Shown one piece after another: positions 1-5,215 of a DNA stretch of 6,467 nt. The translations under genes were made by a program, and so were the position numbers. The stretch's first letter is position 1. Each line of letters starts with the position of its first letter. The notes under the pieces were generated by a model. The model was not told where the DNA came from. It did not search any database and saw only the letters and a program-made list of their open reading frames with translations. The stretch is from an uncultured Collinsella sp. (lineage in GTDB: Bacteria; Actinomycetota; Coriobacteriia; Coriobacteriales; Coriobacteriaceae): contig CABSYW010000052.1 of the NCBI GenBank assembly GCA_902482035.1, forward strand, positions 1-6,467, in the 5' to 3' direction.

Positions 1-1305
1 CAGCGACAGGGCGATCAGCGTTTCGTCGGAGTGCAGGCGGCGGTTCATGCTGGACAGGTGCTCGGTTTTCAGCCGGCAGATCGGTTCAATGGCGGATTCG
101 TCGATGACGCGCTGGTTCTCGTCGATGCCGGTTACGGCTTTGAGCGCGTTCATCAGCAGCGCGCTTGCCGCGCCGAGCAGTTCGCCGGTCTTGCCGGTGA
201 CCACGCGCCCGTTGGGCAGTACCATAGCGCCGGCCGGTGCCCCGGTCGTCTCCTCCTTGAGCAGCGCGGCCGACCGCGCGGGCGACAGGTCCTTGTCCAC
301 TCCGGCCTTCTTCATGATGGAGCGAAGCCGCTCGACCTGGTCCTCGCCGGTGCCGGTGCGCCTGAGATGCACGGTGGCAGCGAAGTAGCGGCGCACGATC
401 TCCATGCGGGCGGCATCCCGGCACGCCTCGTCGTCGACGATGGCGTAGCCTGCCATGTTGACGCCCATGTCGGTGGGGCTCTGATAGGGGCTTTCGCCCA
501 TGATCCGCTCCATCATGGCCTTGAGGACGGGGAACGCCTCGACATCGCGGTTGTAGTTGACCGTGGTTTTCCCGTACGCCTCTAGGTGGAACGGGTCGAT
601 GATGTTGGCATCGTCTAGGTCGGCCGTGGCGGCTTCGTAGGCGATGTTCACCGGGTGATTGAGCGGCAGGTTCCAGATCGGGAACGTCTCGTATTTCGCA
701 TAGCCGGCGGCGATGCCGCGCTTGTTCTCATGGTAGAGCTGCGACAGGCATGTGGCGAGCTTGCCGGAGCCGGGGCCGGGCGCGGTGACCACGACCAGCG
801 GGCGCGTGGTGACGATGTAGTCGTTGCGCCCGTATCCGTCGTCGGAGACGATGTGCTCGATGTCGTGGGGGTAGCCTGCGATGGGGTAGTGCAGGTAGCA
901 GGTGATGCCGAGCTGGTCGAGGCGCCGGCGATAGGTGTCCGCGGCCGGCTGCCCCGCGTACTGGGTGAGCACGACGGAGCCGACGTGGAATCCGCGCGAG
1001 CGGAAGATGTCGATGAGTCGCAGCACGTCCTCGTCGTACGTGATGCCGAGGTCGCCGCGCATCTTGGCCTTCTCGATGTGGTTGGCGTTGATGGCGATGA
1101 CGATCTCCACGTCGTCGGCGAGGCTTTTGAGCATGCGGAATTTGGAATCCGGCTCGAAGCCGGGCAGCACGCGTGACGCGTGATAGTCATCGAACAGCTT
1201 GCCGCCGAACTCCAGATAGAGCTTGCCGCCGAACTGCGCGATGCGCTTTCGGATGTTGGCGGCCTGTAGCTCGATATATTTCTCGTTGTCGAATCCCTGT
1301 CGCAT
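1..1305 (-). CDS. DUF1846 family protein, 3' end cut by window edge
   Basis: The minus strand reads open from ATG at 1305-1303 to the window edge, 435 codons. The family usually has about 500 residues, so roughly 60 C-terminal residues are missing. The N-terminus (MRQGFDNEKYIELQ, then QFGGKLYLEFGGKLFDDYHA) is the signature I know from DUF1846 proteins. Around residues 175-182 lies APGPGSGK, a glycine-rich nucleotide-binding-like loop, followed by CLSQLYHE and later NPVN/YEAATADL-type conserved blocks and FHLEAYGKTTVNYNRDVE. The protein has no signal peptide or membrane segment and is presumably cytoplasmic. Its biochemical role is not established, and I assign none. A GGAAGGGA stretch sits about 12 bases before the ATG, a loose ribosome binding site. 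No frameshift is seen, and base composition fits GC-rich actinobacterial backbone. The gene runs in the same direction as guaA and is probably the original gene downstream of it. Confidence 0.93.
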   Translation of the reverse strand, partial: MRQGFDNEKYIELQAANIRKRIAQFGGKLYLEFGGKLFDDYHASRVLPGFEPDSKFRMLKSLADDVEIVIAINANHIEKAKMRGDLGITYDEDVLRLIDIFRSRGFHVGSVVLTQYAGQPAADTYRRRLDQLGITCYLHYPIAGYPHDIEHIVSDDGYGRNDYIVTTRPLVVVTAPGPGSGKLATCLSQLYHENKRGIAAGYAKYETFPIWNLPLNHPVNIAYEAATADLDDANIIDPFHLEAYGKTTVNYNRDVEAFPVLKAMMERIMGESPYQSPTDMGVNMAGYAIVDDEACRDAARMEIVRRYFAATVHLRRTGTGEDQVERLRSIMKKAGVDKDLSPARSAALLKEETTGAPAGAMVLPNGRVVTGKTGELLGAASALLMNALKAVTGIDENQRVIDESAIEPICRLKTEHLSSMNRRLHSDETLIALSL

Positions 1306-1348
1306 GTGCAGTGAGAGTCCCTTCCGAACGGAGCGCTGTACCTGCACG

Positions 1349-1354
1349 ATTATA
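1349..1354 (-). promoter_or_regulatory. -10 box for the DUF1846 gene
   Basis: On the minus strand this is a perfect TATAAT, 43 bases upstream of the DUF1846 start codon. No good TTGACA-like box is visible at the usual 16-18 base distance, so the promoter is inferred from the -10 alone. It implies a leader of about 35 bases. Confidence 0.5.
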
Positions 1355-1375
1355 CCGGGTTCTTTACGAGGGCCA

Positions 1376-1406
1376 CCCCCCCCACCAGTCGCGAAGCGGC
1401 TGGGGG
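1376..1406. repeat. Hairpin next to a run of eight C
   Basis: Eight C residues (1376-1383) are followed by CCAGTCGC (1385-1392), loop GAA and GCGGCTGG (1396-1403), then GGG. The eight-base arms pair throughout (one G-T pair), and CCC/GGG can extend the stem past one bulged A. No T-run follows on either strand, so it is not a standard terminator. It lies upstream of the DUF1846 promoter. Its function is unknown. Confidence 0.45.
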
Positions 1407-1526
1407 TCTTACAAGAATCTGCGAGTGAAATTCGGCGATGTGCGCGGCCTCTAGGCGCACCGAAGGAAGCTGTACAAAGGTACCGCGACTGAGGAGCAAC
1501 GACGAGGACACTCCGTTATTCCAAAT

Positions 1527-1547
1527 TCACTCCCATTCGATGGCTTC
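1527..1547 (-). repeat. Displaced guaA 3' end (candidate left attachment site)
   Basis: On the minus strand this reads GAA GCC ATC GAA TGG GAG TGA, i.e. E-A-I-E-W-E-stop, the conserved end of GMP synthetase. Nothing upstream in that frame is guaA: a TGA lies five codons before it. Bases 1531-1543 match 6344-6356 in 12 of 13 positions, and the one difference is synonymous (GAA versus GAG). The simplest reading is that this is the original chromosomal guaA end, cut off when an element inserted and supplied its own copy of the last codons. Confidence 0.6.
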
Positions 1548-1643
1548 AGTTCTGCCGTCACGTCATTCCAGTTGTCTCCAGTTTTCGGCGCCGTCTCGAG
1601 CCGAGTGCCGCCAAGTAACACCGTGTCGTGTTTCGTCGGCCTC

Positions 1644-1706
1644 GGGGACAAAAGTGGGGACAACTTTTTTCAAACTCAGGGCTTTGAGTTTTTTTGTTTT
1701 TGTCCC
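1644..1706. repeat. GGGGACAA direct and inverted repeats at the left island end
   Basis: GGGGACAA occurs at 1644-1651 and again at 1656-1663, a 12-base period. An inverted copy, TTTTGTCCC, lies at 1698-1706 and can pair with GGGACAAAA at 1645-1653. A smaller hairpin sits between them. Such short directly repeated motifs close to an attachment site are typical of integrase or excisionase arm-binding sites; that role is inferred. Confidence 0.45.
1672..1701 (+). terminator. Terminator-like hairpin, plus strand
   Basis: AAACTCA (1672-1678), loop GGGCTT, and TGAGTTT (1685-1691) form a 7-bp stem. T-rich sequence follows (seven T, one G, six T). The stem is A/T-rich and therefore weak. No plus-strand gene is visible upstream, so if it works it is an orphan, perhaps left from a lost gene. 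Confidence 0.45.
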
Positions 1707-1766
1707 AAAGCGCGCGGCGGACCGCCTTTGAGATTCCGCTGACGTCCGGATACGCTTCGATCTCCC

Positions 1767-1795
1767 TTGAATTTTCAGACAGCATATGGTATAAG
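1767..1795 (+). promoter_or_regulatory. Promoter of the DUF3800 gene
   Basis: TTGAAT (1767-1772) and TATAAG (1790-1795) are separated by exactly 17 bases, close to the vegetative sigma consensus. Transcription should begin near 1802, giving a leader of about 70 bases before the ATG at 1872. Confidence 0.7.
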
Positions 1796-1801
1796 GTAAT
1801 T

Positions 1802-1858
1802 GGTTTTCCGTTAGGAAGGCTTCCAAGTGCCGGGGACGTTTTCCCCGGCTTTTTTCTT
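1802..1858 (+). ncRNA. Two-hairpin leader RNA ending in an intrinsic terminator, upstream of DUF3800
   Basis: From the predicted start at 1802 the RNA can fold a first stem, 1802-1809 with 1814-1821, around loop GTTA (eight pairs, several of them G-U). A second, strong stem follows: GCCGGGG (1829-1835) with CCCCGGC (1843-1849) and six T then CTT (1850-1858). The second stem plus T-run is a textbook rho-independent terminator, and it ends only about five bases before the ribosome binding site of the DUF3800 gene. Transcription should therefore often stop before the gene, releasing a short RNA of about 55 bases, unless something prevents it. Comparative studies have described several structured 'DUF3800 RNA motifs' in front of genes of this family. 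This leader fits that idea, but I cannot assign it to a subclass. A plain upstream terminator with no regulatory role is the alternative. Confidence 0.6.
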
Positions 1859-1871
1859 ATCCAGGAGAACA

Positions 1872-2543
1872 ATGCGAGAACTCAGCATCTTCGTCGACGA
1901 GTCGGGAAGCGACGGTCTCTCCGACCGCCACTACCTGCTTACCGTCGTCATGCACGACCAATCCGAGAGCATCGCGGATTCGATCGCGGCATATGAGGGC
2001 GCCCTTCGCGCCAAGGGGCTCCCGGACATACCCTTCCATGCGTCGCCGCTCATGAACGGCAAGGACCAGTACTCGGGGCTCGACTTGAGGACGCGCAAGA
2101 TGTTGCTCGGCTCGTTCCGAGTCTTCTTCCGCCACATGCCCGTGAGGTACCACACCTTTGCATACGCGACCAAGCAGTTCGCCTCGCTCGACAAGCTCGC
2201 GGGGACGATGCGAAGGGACCTCGTGAACTTCCTCTTCGACAACCTCGCGGAGCTGCAATCCTACGATATGGTCAAGGTCTATTACGACAACGGCCAGCAT
2301 TCTATCGCCGAGTCGCTCCATCGCGCGGTCGAGTACGCGCTCTCGAAGGACGCCGTCGTCTACCGATCGGCGCAGCCCTCCGAGTACCGGCTTTCGCAGG
2401 CGGCGGACTACATCTGCACCATGGAACTCACGGCGATCAAATACGCGGAGCATACAGCCACCGCGACGGACGAGAAGTTCTTCGGCAAATGGTCCGATTT
2501 CAAGAAGGGCATATTTAAGGAGACACGCAAGAAGTTTCTCTAG
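1872..2543 (+). CDS. DUF3800 domain-containing protein
   Basis: The protein has 223 residues. AGGAG at 1863-1867 lies four bases before the ATG and decides the start; a longer in-frame reading from 1827 would run through the terminator hairpin. The N-terminus, MRELSIFVDESGS, carries the DESG motif at residues 9-12 that marks DUF3800. YYDNGQ follows at 137-142 and QAADYIC at 176-182, the usual 'Q-x-A-D' helix near the C-terminus. D9, D139 and D179 are candidates for an acidic metal site, since the family is predicted to have an RNase H-like fold. I know of no established reaction. DUF3800 genes are common in prophages, islands and defence neighbourhoods. There is no signal peptide or membrane segment. 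It stands alone on its strand, with its own promoter and a leader terminator, and converges on the minus-strand cluster to the right. The C-terminus is Lys-rich. The family assignment is firm, the function open. Confidence 0.9.
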   Translation: MRELSIFVDESGSDGLSDRHYLLTVVMHDQSESIADSIAAYEGALRAKGLPDIPFHASPLMNGKDQYSGLDLRTRKMLLGSFRVFFRHMPVRYHTFAYATKQFASLDKLAGTMRRDLVNFLFDNLAELQSYDMVKVYYDNGQHSIAESLHRAVEYALSKDAVVYRSAQPSEYRLSQAADYICTMELTAIKYAEHTATATDEKFFGKWSDFKKGIFKETRKKFL

Positions 2544-2618
2544 AAAGACGGCTCGCCATCGGGGAACGGTTTCCCACAGGGGGCTCGCTGCGCGGGAGGG
2601 GCCCTTGACGGCATCGCT

Positions 2619-2765
2619 GTGGGTAAGTACCGGGAGCTCGAGGAGATAACCGCCGAAGAGGCTACAGCGATCATCGGAAAGTGCGAAGAAGAAATGGCCC
2701 CAAAGGAAGAAACCCAAGAATCCGAGAAGCGTCCCCAAATGGGAGCGCTTCTTCGGAGACGCTAG
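2619..2765 (+). CDS. Short acidic ORF in frame after the DUF3800 stop, doubtful
   Basis: From GTG at 2619 to TAG at 2763-2765 this reads 48 residues: VGKYRELEEITAEEATAII, then a Glu/Lys-rich stretch and an Arg-rich end. The composition and the amphipathic LEEITAEEATAII segment look like real protein. The frame is the same as DUF3800 and open from its TAG (2541-2543), so the stretch 2544-2765 could be read by stop readthrough or could once have been part of a longer gene. No ribosome binding site lies close to the GTG. I do not recognise it. It could be the C-terminal remnant of a gene whose start was lost in a deletion. Confidence 0.25.
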   Translation: MGKYRELEEITAEEATAIIGKCEEEMAPKEETQESEKRPQMGALLRRR

Positions 2766-2800
2766 CTCGCCCTGCCGTCAGATGCCCCGGGCAAACCCAG

Positions 2801-3330
2801 CTACGGCCTTTTCGGCACGTGCAGCAGCTTAGCCCCGCAGGAAGAGCAGAACGCTGCTTCACCGGACGCCTTGACACCGCAATAGGGGCAGAAAGCCGCG
2901 CGCACTATGCGGTCCGTCGGCGTCCAAGACCTAATCCTCTTGGCGGTCGGTCTGCCACGCGTTCGGCTATGCCCGAGCCGTCGTTAGAGCTCGCTACGGT
3001 GTAGTCGCTCGTGAGGTGGCCCTTGTAGTCGAAGTCGATCACGAACTTCCACGAACTGATGCCGCTGAGCGAAGCGACGGTCCCGTAAACCTTGTGCCCG
3101 TTCACGGAAAGGGACTCGAGCCTTTTGACGGATCACCCCGTAGCCTCGACGATCTCCTCGAACCCCTCCTGGGTCACATCGTCCCTGAAACACTCGCTCG
3201 CACGGTCCCACTCGGCTTTTGCCTTGACCTTCTCGAGCTCGATCTTCCGCTTATCCTGCCTATCGCATGCGAACAGTATGATGCCGAGAAAAGCAAAAGC
3301 GGGAAATAGGGTCGTCAGGATGTTGACCAA
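2801..3330 (-). pseudogene. Membrane-anchored zinc-ribbon protein, broken by a TGA and a frameshift
   Basis: Reading leftwards from TTG at 3330-3328, the first part has a hydrophobic segment near residues 3-21 (ILTTLFPAFAFLGIILFAC), then a charged linker DRQDKRKIELEKVKAKAEWD, and stops at TGA 3135-3133. The same frame continues with SVKRLESLSVNGHKVYGTV, WKFVIDFDYKGHLTSDY and SSNDGSGIAERVADR, which is clearly protein. Near 2945 the reading must shift (equivalent to one missing base) to go on as KRIRSW...AAFCPYCGVKA and FCSSCGAKLLHVPKRP, ending at TAG 2803-2801. CPYC and CSSC form a four-Cys zinc ribbon. Repaired, it would be about 176 residues: one membrane helix, a beta-rich middle and a C-terminal zinc ribbon. 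It starts 20 bases after the DUF1294 stop, so the two were probably one operon. The start is weak (TTG, with GGA six bases before it). Both lesions could be assembly or read errors. The function is unknown. Confidence 0.6.
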
Positions 3331-3350
3331 AGATTCCGTTCAAGGTCCCC

Positions 3351-3992
3351 CTAAACAAGCCCAGCGCCGTGGGCAAGAAGAAACAGCGCGACGTGGAGGA
3401 TGATGAAGGCAGGCAGCCCCACCGCGAAATACCACTTGGACGTCTTATGGTGGGCGACGCGCATCCCGGCGATGCCTCCAAGGGCCCCTCCCGCGAGCGA
3501 GAGACCAAGCAAGGTGGCTTCGGGGAACCTGCTGCCGCGGTCAATCGCCCTCTTCTTGTCCAGGCAAAAAACGGCGAACGTGATGACGTTGATGGCGAGA
3601 AGGTATGCACCGAGAGCGACGATGACGGGCGCGTTGAACGAAGCGCCCGGTTCCAGATCGACGACGATGACTCCGGCCCAAACGAGCACGACAAGCACCC
3701 ACACAATCAAGAAGACTATGGCGCTGAACCACCAGGCGATGTTGTGCTTGTTCATGTGGTTCCTGGTGAAGATCATAAGGGCAAGGAGCATCCCCAGGGC
3801 GCCGCCCGCTACGGCGAACAGGGTCAAGATCCTGCCGTCCATGAGGCCGGTATCCTCGTCCTGGTTGTAACGGGCTATCGCGTAGTCGATCGCGAAGAGA
3901 ATGAACGTGAGGGCATTAATGCCCGCAAGATAGATAACGAAGGGGTGAACGCCCTGGACAGCACCGCCCAGGGCAGATAGTGCCTGCTCCAT
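3351..3992 (-). CDS. Tandem DUF1294 membrane protein
   Basis: The protein has 213 residues. AAGGAG (minus strand of 4001-4006), eight bases before ATG 3992-3990, makes the start certain. Two copies of one membrane module are visible. Copy 1 covers about residues 17-107: INALTFILFAIDYAIA, GGALG at 63-67, then IFTRNHMNKHNIAWWF. Copy 2 covers about 123-208: INVITFAVFCLDKKRAI, FPEATLLGLSLAGGALG (GGALG at 168-172), then MRVAHHKTSKWYF. The second keeps the usual DUF1294 marks (DK, R/FPE, GGalG, HKT-K); the first has lost DK and HKT. DUF1294 proteins are normally single modules of 80-150 residues, so this is a duplication. I expect six or more membrane helices. Activity is unknown. It has its own -10 box and probably shares a transcript with the broken zinc-ribbon gene downstream. 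Confidence 0.85.
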   Translation of the reverse strand: MEQALSALGGAVQGVHPFVIYLAGINALTFILFAIDYAIARYNQDEDTGLMDGRILTLFAVAGGALGMLLALMIFTRNHMNKHNIAWWFSAIVFLIVWVLVVLVWAGVIVVDLEPGASFNAPVIVALGAYLLAINVITFAVFCLDKKRAIDRGSRFPEATLLGLSLAGGALGGIAGMRVAHHKTSKWYFAVGLPAFIILHVALFLLAHGAGLV

Positions 3993-4024
3993 AAGAAGAA
4001 CTCCTTCCCGAACAACATGCCGCC

Positions 4025-4030
4025 ATTATA
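4025..4030 (-). promoter_or_regulatory. -10 box for the DUF1294 gene
   Basis: Perfect TATAAT on the minus strand, 33 bases before the DUF1294 ATG, giving a leader of about 25 bases. It overlaps the stop codon of the zinc-ribbon ORF upstream. The -35 region is poor, so this is moderate evidence for a separate transcription start. Confidence 0.5.
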
Positions 4031-4274
4031 CAGGTAGATTGAACGCCCGATGCGCCTGTTCCCATTGATGCTCCGGGTATGGCGAGAAGAGCCTTTCCGC
4101 GGCCCAAACCGCATGGCCAGCCGCAGGCCGCGCTAACCTCTCGCGCCGTTCGTCTGCTTTCGCTCGTCCGAAATTACAACCGCAGCAGGCCGTGTCCAAC
4201 GGATGGATACCATTTACCCGGGTGCATCTGGGGCAACGGGCCGGCAGGCCCTCGAAAGGTCGCTCGCAGAACAC
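4026..4274 (-). CDS. Small Cys-rich zinc-ribbon ORF, possibly damaged at its start
   Basis: From GTG at 4274-4272 to TAA at 4028-4026 it encodes 82 residues. One codon before the GTG the frame has a Cys, so the conserved part reads CVFCERPFEGLPARCPRC, two CxxC knuckles ten residues apart. A Cys cluster ACCGCNFGR follows about 13 residues later. This spacing is zinc-ribbon-like and unlikely in a chance frame. The rest is Arg/Ala-rich with a C-terminal SPYPEHQWEQAHRAFNLPV. No ribosome binding site is seen. An ATG at 4281-4279 would give M-C-V-F-C if one T (4277-4278) were absent, so a one-base lesion at the start is plausible. It precedes the DUF1294 gene on the same strand by 33 bases. Another, weaker ORF lies antisense. 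No function can be assigned. Confidence 0.4.
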   Translation of the reverse strand: MFCERPFEGLPARCPRCTRVNGIHPLDTACCGCNFGRAKADERRERLARPAAGHAVWAAERLFSPYPEHQWEQAHRAFNLPV

Positions 4275-4383
4275 GCAACATCAAACACGAAAGAAGAGAC
4301 GAACGACAGATGCCGGACCCCGGACGACAGCACCGCGGAAGACGAGCATTCCGAACACAACTGAACGAACTTCGATCCTAGGC

Positions 4384-4412
4384 AGGCGCCCGCACGGGCG
4401 CCTTTTGCTTTT
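4384..4412 (+). terminator. Intrinsic terminator, plus strand, orphan
   Basis: AGGCGCCC (4384-4391), loop GCAC, and GGGCGCCT (4396-4403) form a perfect 8-bp GC-rich stem, followed by TTTTGCTTTT (4403-4412). It works only in the plus direction. The sole plus-strand reading just before it is a 53-codon ORF (4203-4364) of doubtful reality, antisense to the zinc-ribbon ORF. It may mark a gene that has been lost. Confidence 0.7.
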
Positions 4413-4418
4413 CGGGGA

Positions 4419-4435
4419 CTTAGCTGCCAGCTAAG
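4419..4435. repeat. Perfect 17-base palindrome, operator-like
   Basis: CTTAGCTGCCAGCTAAG: two eight-base arms that pair completely around a central C. It lies directly after the terminator and about 170 bases before the helix-turn-helix gene. The length and symmetry suit a dimeric repressor. The right arm CCAGCTAA recurs at 6207-6214 near the other island end. Confidence 0.5.
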
Positions 4436-4473
4436 GCGTACGGCTCATGGCCGTTTCGTGAAGGCCCGACCAG

Positions 4474-4578
4474 CTCGACCCACCTCGACCCATCTCCGCT
4501 CCTGTCGGGCGTGTCAATCGCCGTCAGGCGGTTCAATCGTCGCGCAGACGTAAACGCACACAGGACCGCGCAGACGTA
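4474..4578 (+). repeat. Direct repeats upstream of the helix-turn-helix gene
   Basis: CGCGCAGACGTA occurs twice, at 4541-4552 and 4567-4578, 26 bases apart (between two and three helical turns). Just upstream CTCGACCCA occurs at 4474-4482 and 4484-4492. The second copy of the 12-mer ends 25 bases before the start codon. Repeats in this position suggest binding sites for the gene's own product or for a recombinase. No clear -10/-35 pair is visible here. Confidence 0.5.
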
Positions 4579-4603
4579 TCGCGCGGAAAGATTGGAGGCA
4601 ACC

Positions 4604-4822
4604 ATGGCGCACGCTACGAAATGCGCCGCGCCCGAGGGCAACCGGGGCCGCGACGAGTGGATGACGGTGATCGAGATGCAGGAGTACATGGGGGCGAGCC
4701 GGAGTAAGGCATACGACCTCATCTGGCCGGGAGAGATCGACTCGTACAGGCTCGGAAGGAAGCTCCTGGTTTCGAGGGCGTCGGTGGACGCCTACATCGA
4801 GTCGAGGGGCGGCAGGAAATGA
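4604..4822 (+). CDS. Excisionase-family helix-turn-helix protein
   Basis: The protein has 72 residues. GGAGG at 4594-4598 lies five bases before the ATG and decides this start over an upstream GTG at 4511. WMTVIEMQEYMGASRSKAYD (residues 19-38) is a winged helix-turn-helix of the HTH_17/excisionase type, followed by YRLGRKLLVSRASVDAYI, the usual wing and end helix. Proteins of this kind bend DNA and steer integrases toward excision, or act as small regulators of mobile elements. It fits the island setting, but no integrase is present here. The direct repeats just upstream may be its sites. It ends at 4822, where an ATGA overlap begins a 32-codon ORF that I do not accept. Confidence 0.8.
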   Translation: MAHATKCAAPEGNRGRDEWMTVIEMQEYMGASRSKAYDLIWPGEIDSYRLGRKLLVSRASVDAYIESRGGRK

Positions 4823-4900
4823 CGACGGCGACCGCCCCGGGAGCCGCCCGCGGCCGGGCACGCGAGGGAGCCTCGAGACGAGAGGAGCTCGAGGACGACC

Positions 4901-5215
4901 ATGACCAAGAGCATTAGCAGGAGCCAGATGAGGCTCATCGCATCGACCAACGCGATATTCGGCGCCGACGAGGCGTGCGCGATGCTGCGCATCAGCCGCG
5001 ACGCCATGTACCGGCTCACCAATATGCCTCAAACATGCTGGAACTGCCACAAGGCCATCAAGCCACAACACAAAGGAAGTGCGCTTCTCGTTGCTCCACA
5101 CTGTTCTTTAATAGGGGAGAACGAAAAGCAATCAACAGCAAAGCGCCGGGGCCACCGATGGCTATATGGAAGGAAAATGCCTATTTTCGATTCCAAAGGT
5201 CGGCATCACTGGTAG
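4901..5215 (+). pseudogene. Second helix-turn-helix protein, truncated near 5030
   Basis: The start ATG has GAGG about seven bases upstream. Residues 20-43, FGADEACAMLRISRDAMYRL then TNMP, are a clean excisionase/MerR-like helix-turn-helix. The expected wing (a G-R-K/R-x-x-I/V-P/S-R pattern, as in the gene 78 bases upstream) is missing. After about base 5030 the reading continues to a TGA at 5215 as unrelated Cys/His/Lys-rich sequence, while the DNA becomes lower in GC and soon carries a gene on the other strand. I infer that a deletion or insertion junction replaced the 3' half. Two adjacent small DNA-binding genes are common in mobile elements. A functional 43-residue fragment is possible but less likely. 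Confidence 0.55.

Larger units (their letters stand above)
1306..1766. other. Gene-free stretch: backbone upstream region plus left island end
   Basis: I find no convincing gene here. Short ORFs on both strands are Arg/Ser-rich, lack ribosome binding sites and do not resemble known proteins. The part up to about 1530 should be native sequence between guaA and the DUF1846 gene, including its promoter. From about 1544 on it should be the left end of the inserted element. The stretch holds a C-run hairpin (1376-1406), the displaced guaA end (1527-1547), a set of GGGGACAA repeats and a terminator-like hairpin. Confidence 0.6.

Noticed and set aside
655..1176. Plus-strand reading of 173 codons
   Set aside because: Antisense to the clearly recognised DUF1846 gene; Asp/Val/Arg-rich as expected for a shadow in GC-rich DNA.
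1451..1663. Minus-strand 70-codon reading as an integrase tail
   Set aside because: It covers the displaced guaA end in another frame; no tyrosine-recombinase motif (R-H-R-Y box) is present.
1857..2738. Minus-strand reading of 293 codons opposite DUF3800
   Set aside because: It lies over the DUF3800 gene, which has a ribosome binding site, promoter and family motifs; the antisense reading has none.
3369..3980. Plus-strand reading of 203 codons opposite the DUF1294 gene
   Set aside because: Highly charged shadow of a membrane-protein gene with a perfect ribosome binding site on the other strand.
4203..4364. 53-codon plus-strand ORF ending 19 bases before a terminator
   Set aside because: The terminator is suggestive, but the first half is antisense to the Cys-rich zinc-ribbon frame and no ribosome binding site is close to the ATG. 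Kept only as a finding.
4819..4917. 32-codon ORF beginning in an ATGA overlap with the helix-turn-helix gene
   Set aside because: The overlap could allow translational coupling, but the sequence is Arg/Glu/Ala-rich, very short and without a usable ribosome binding site.
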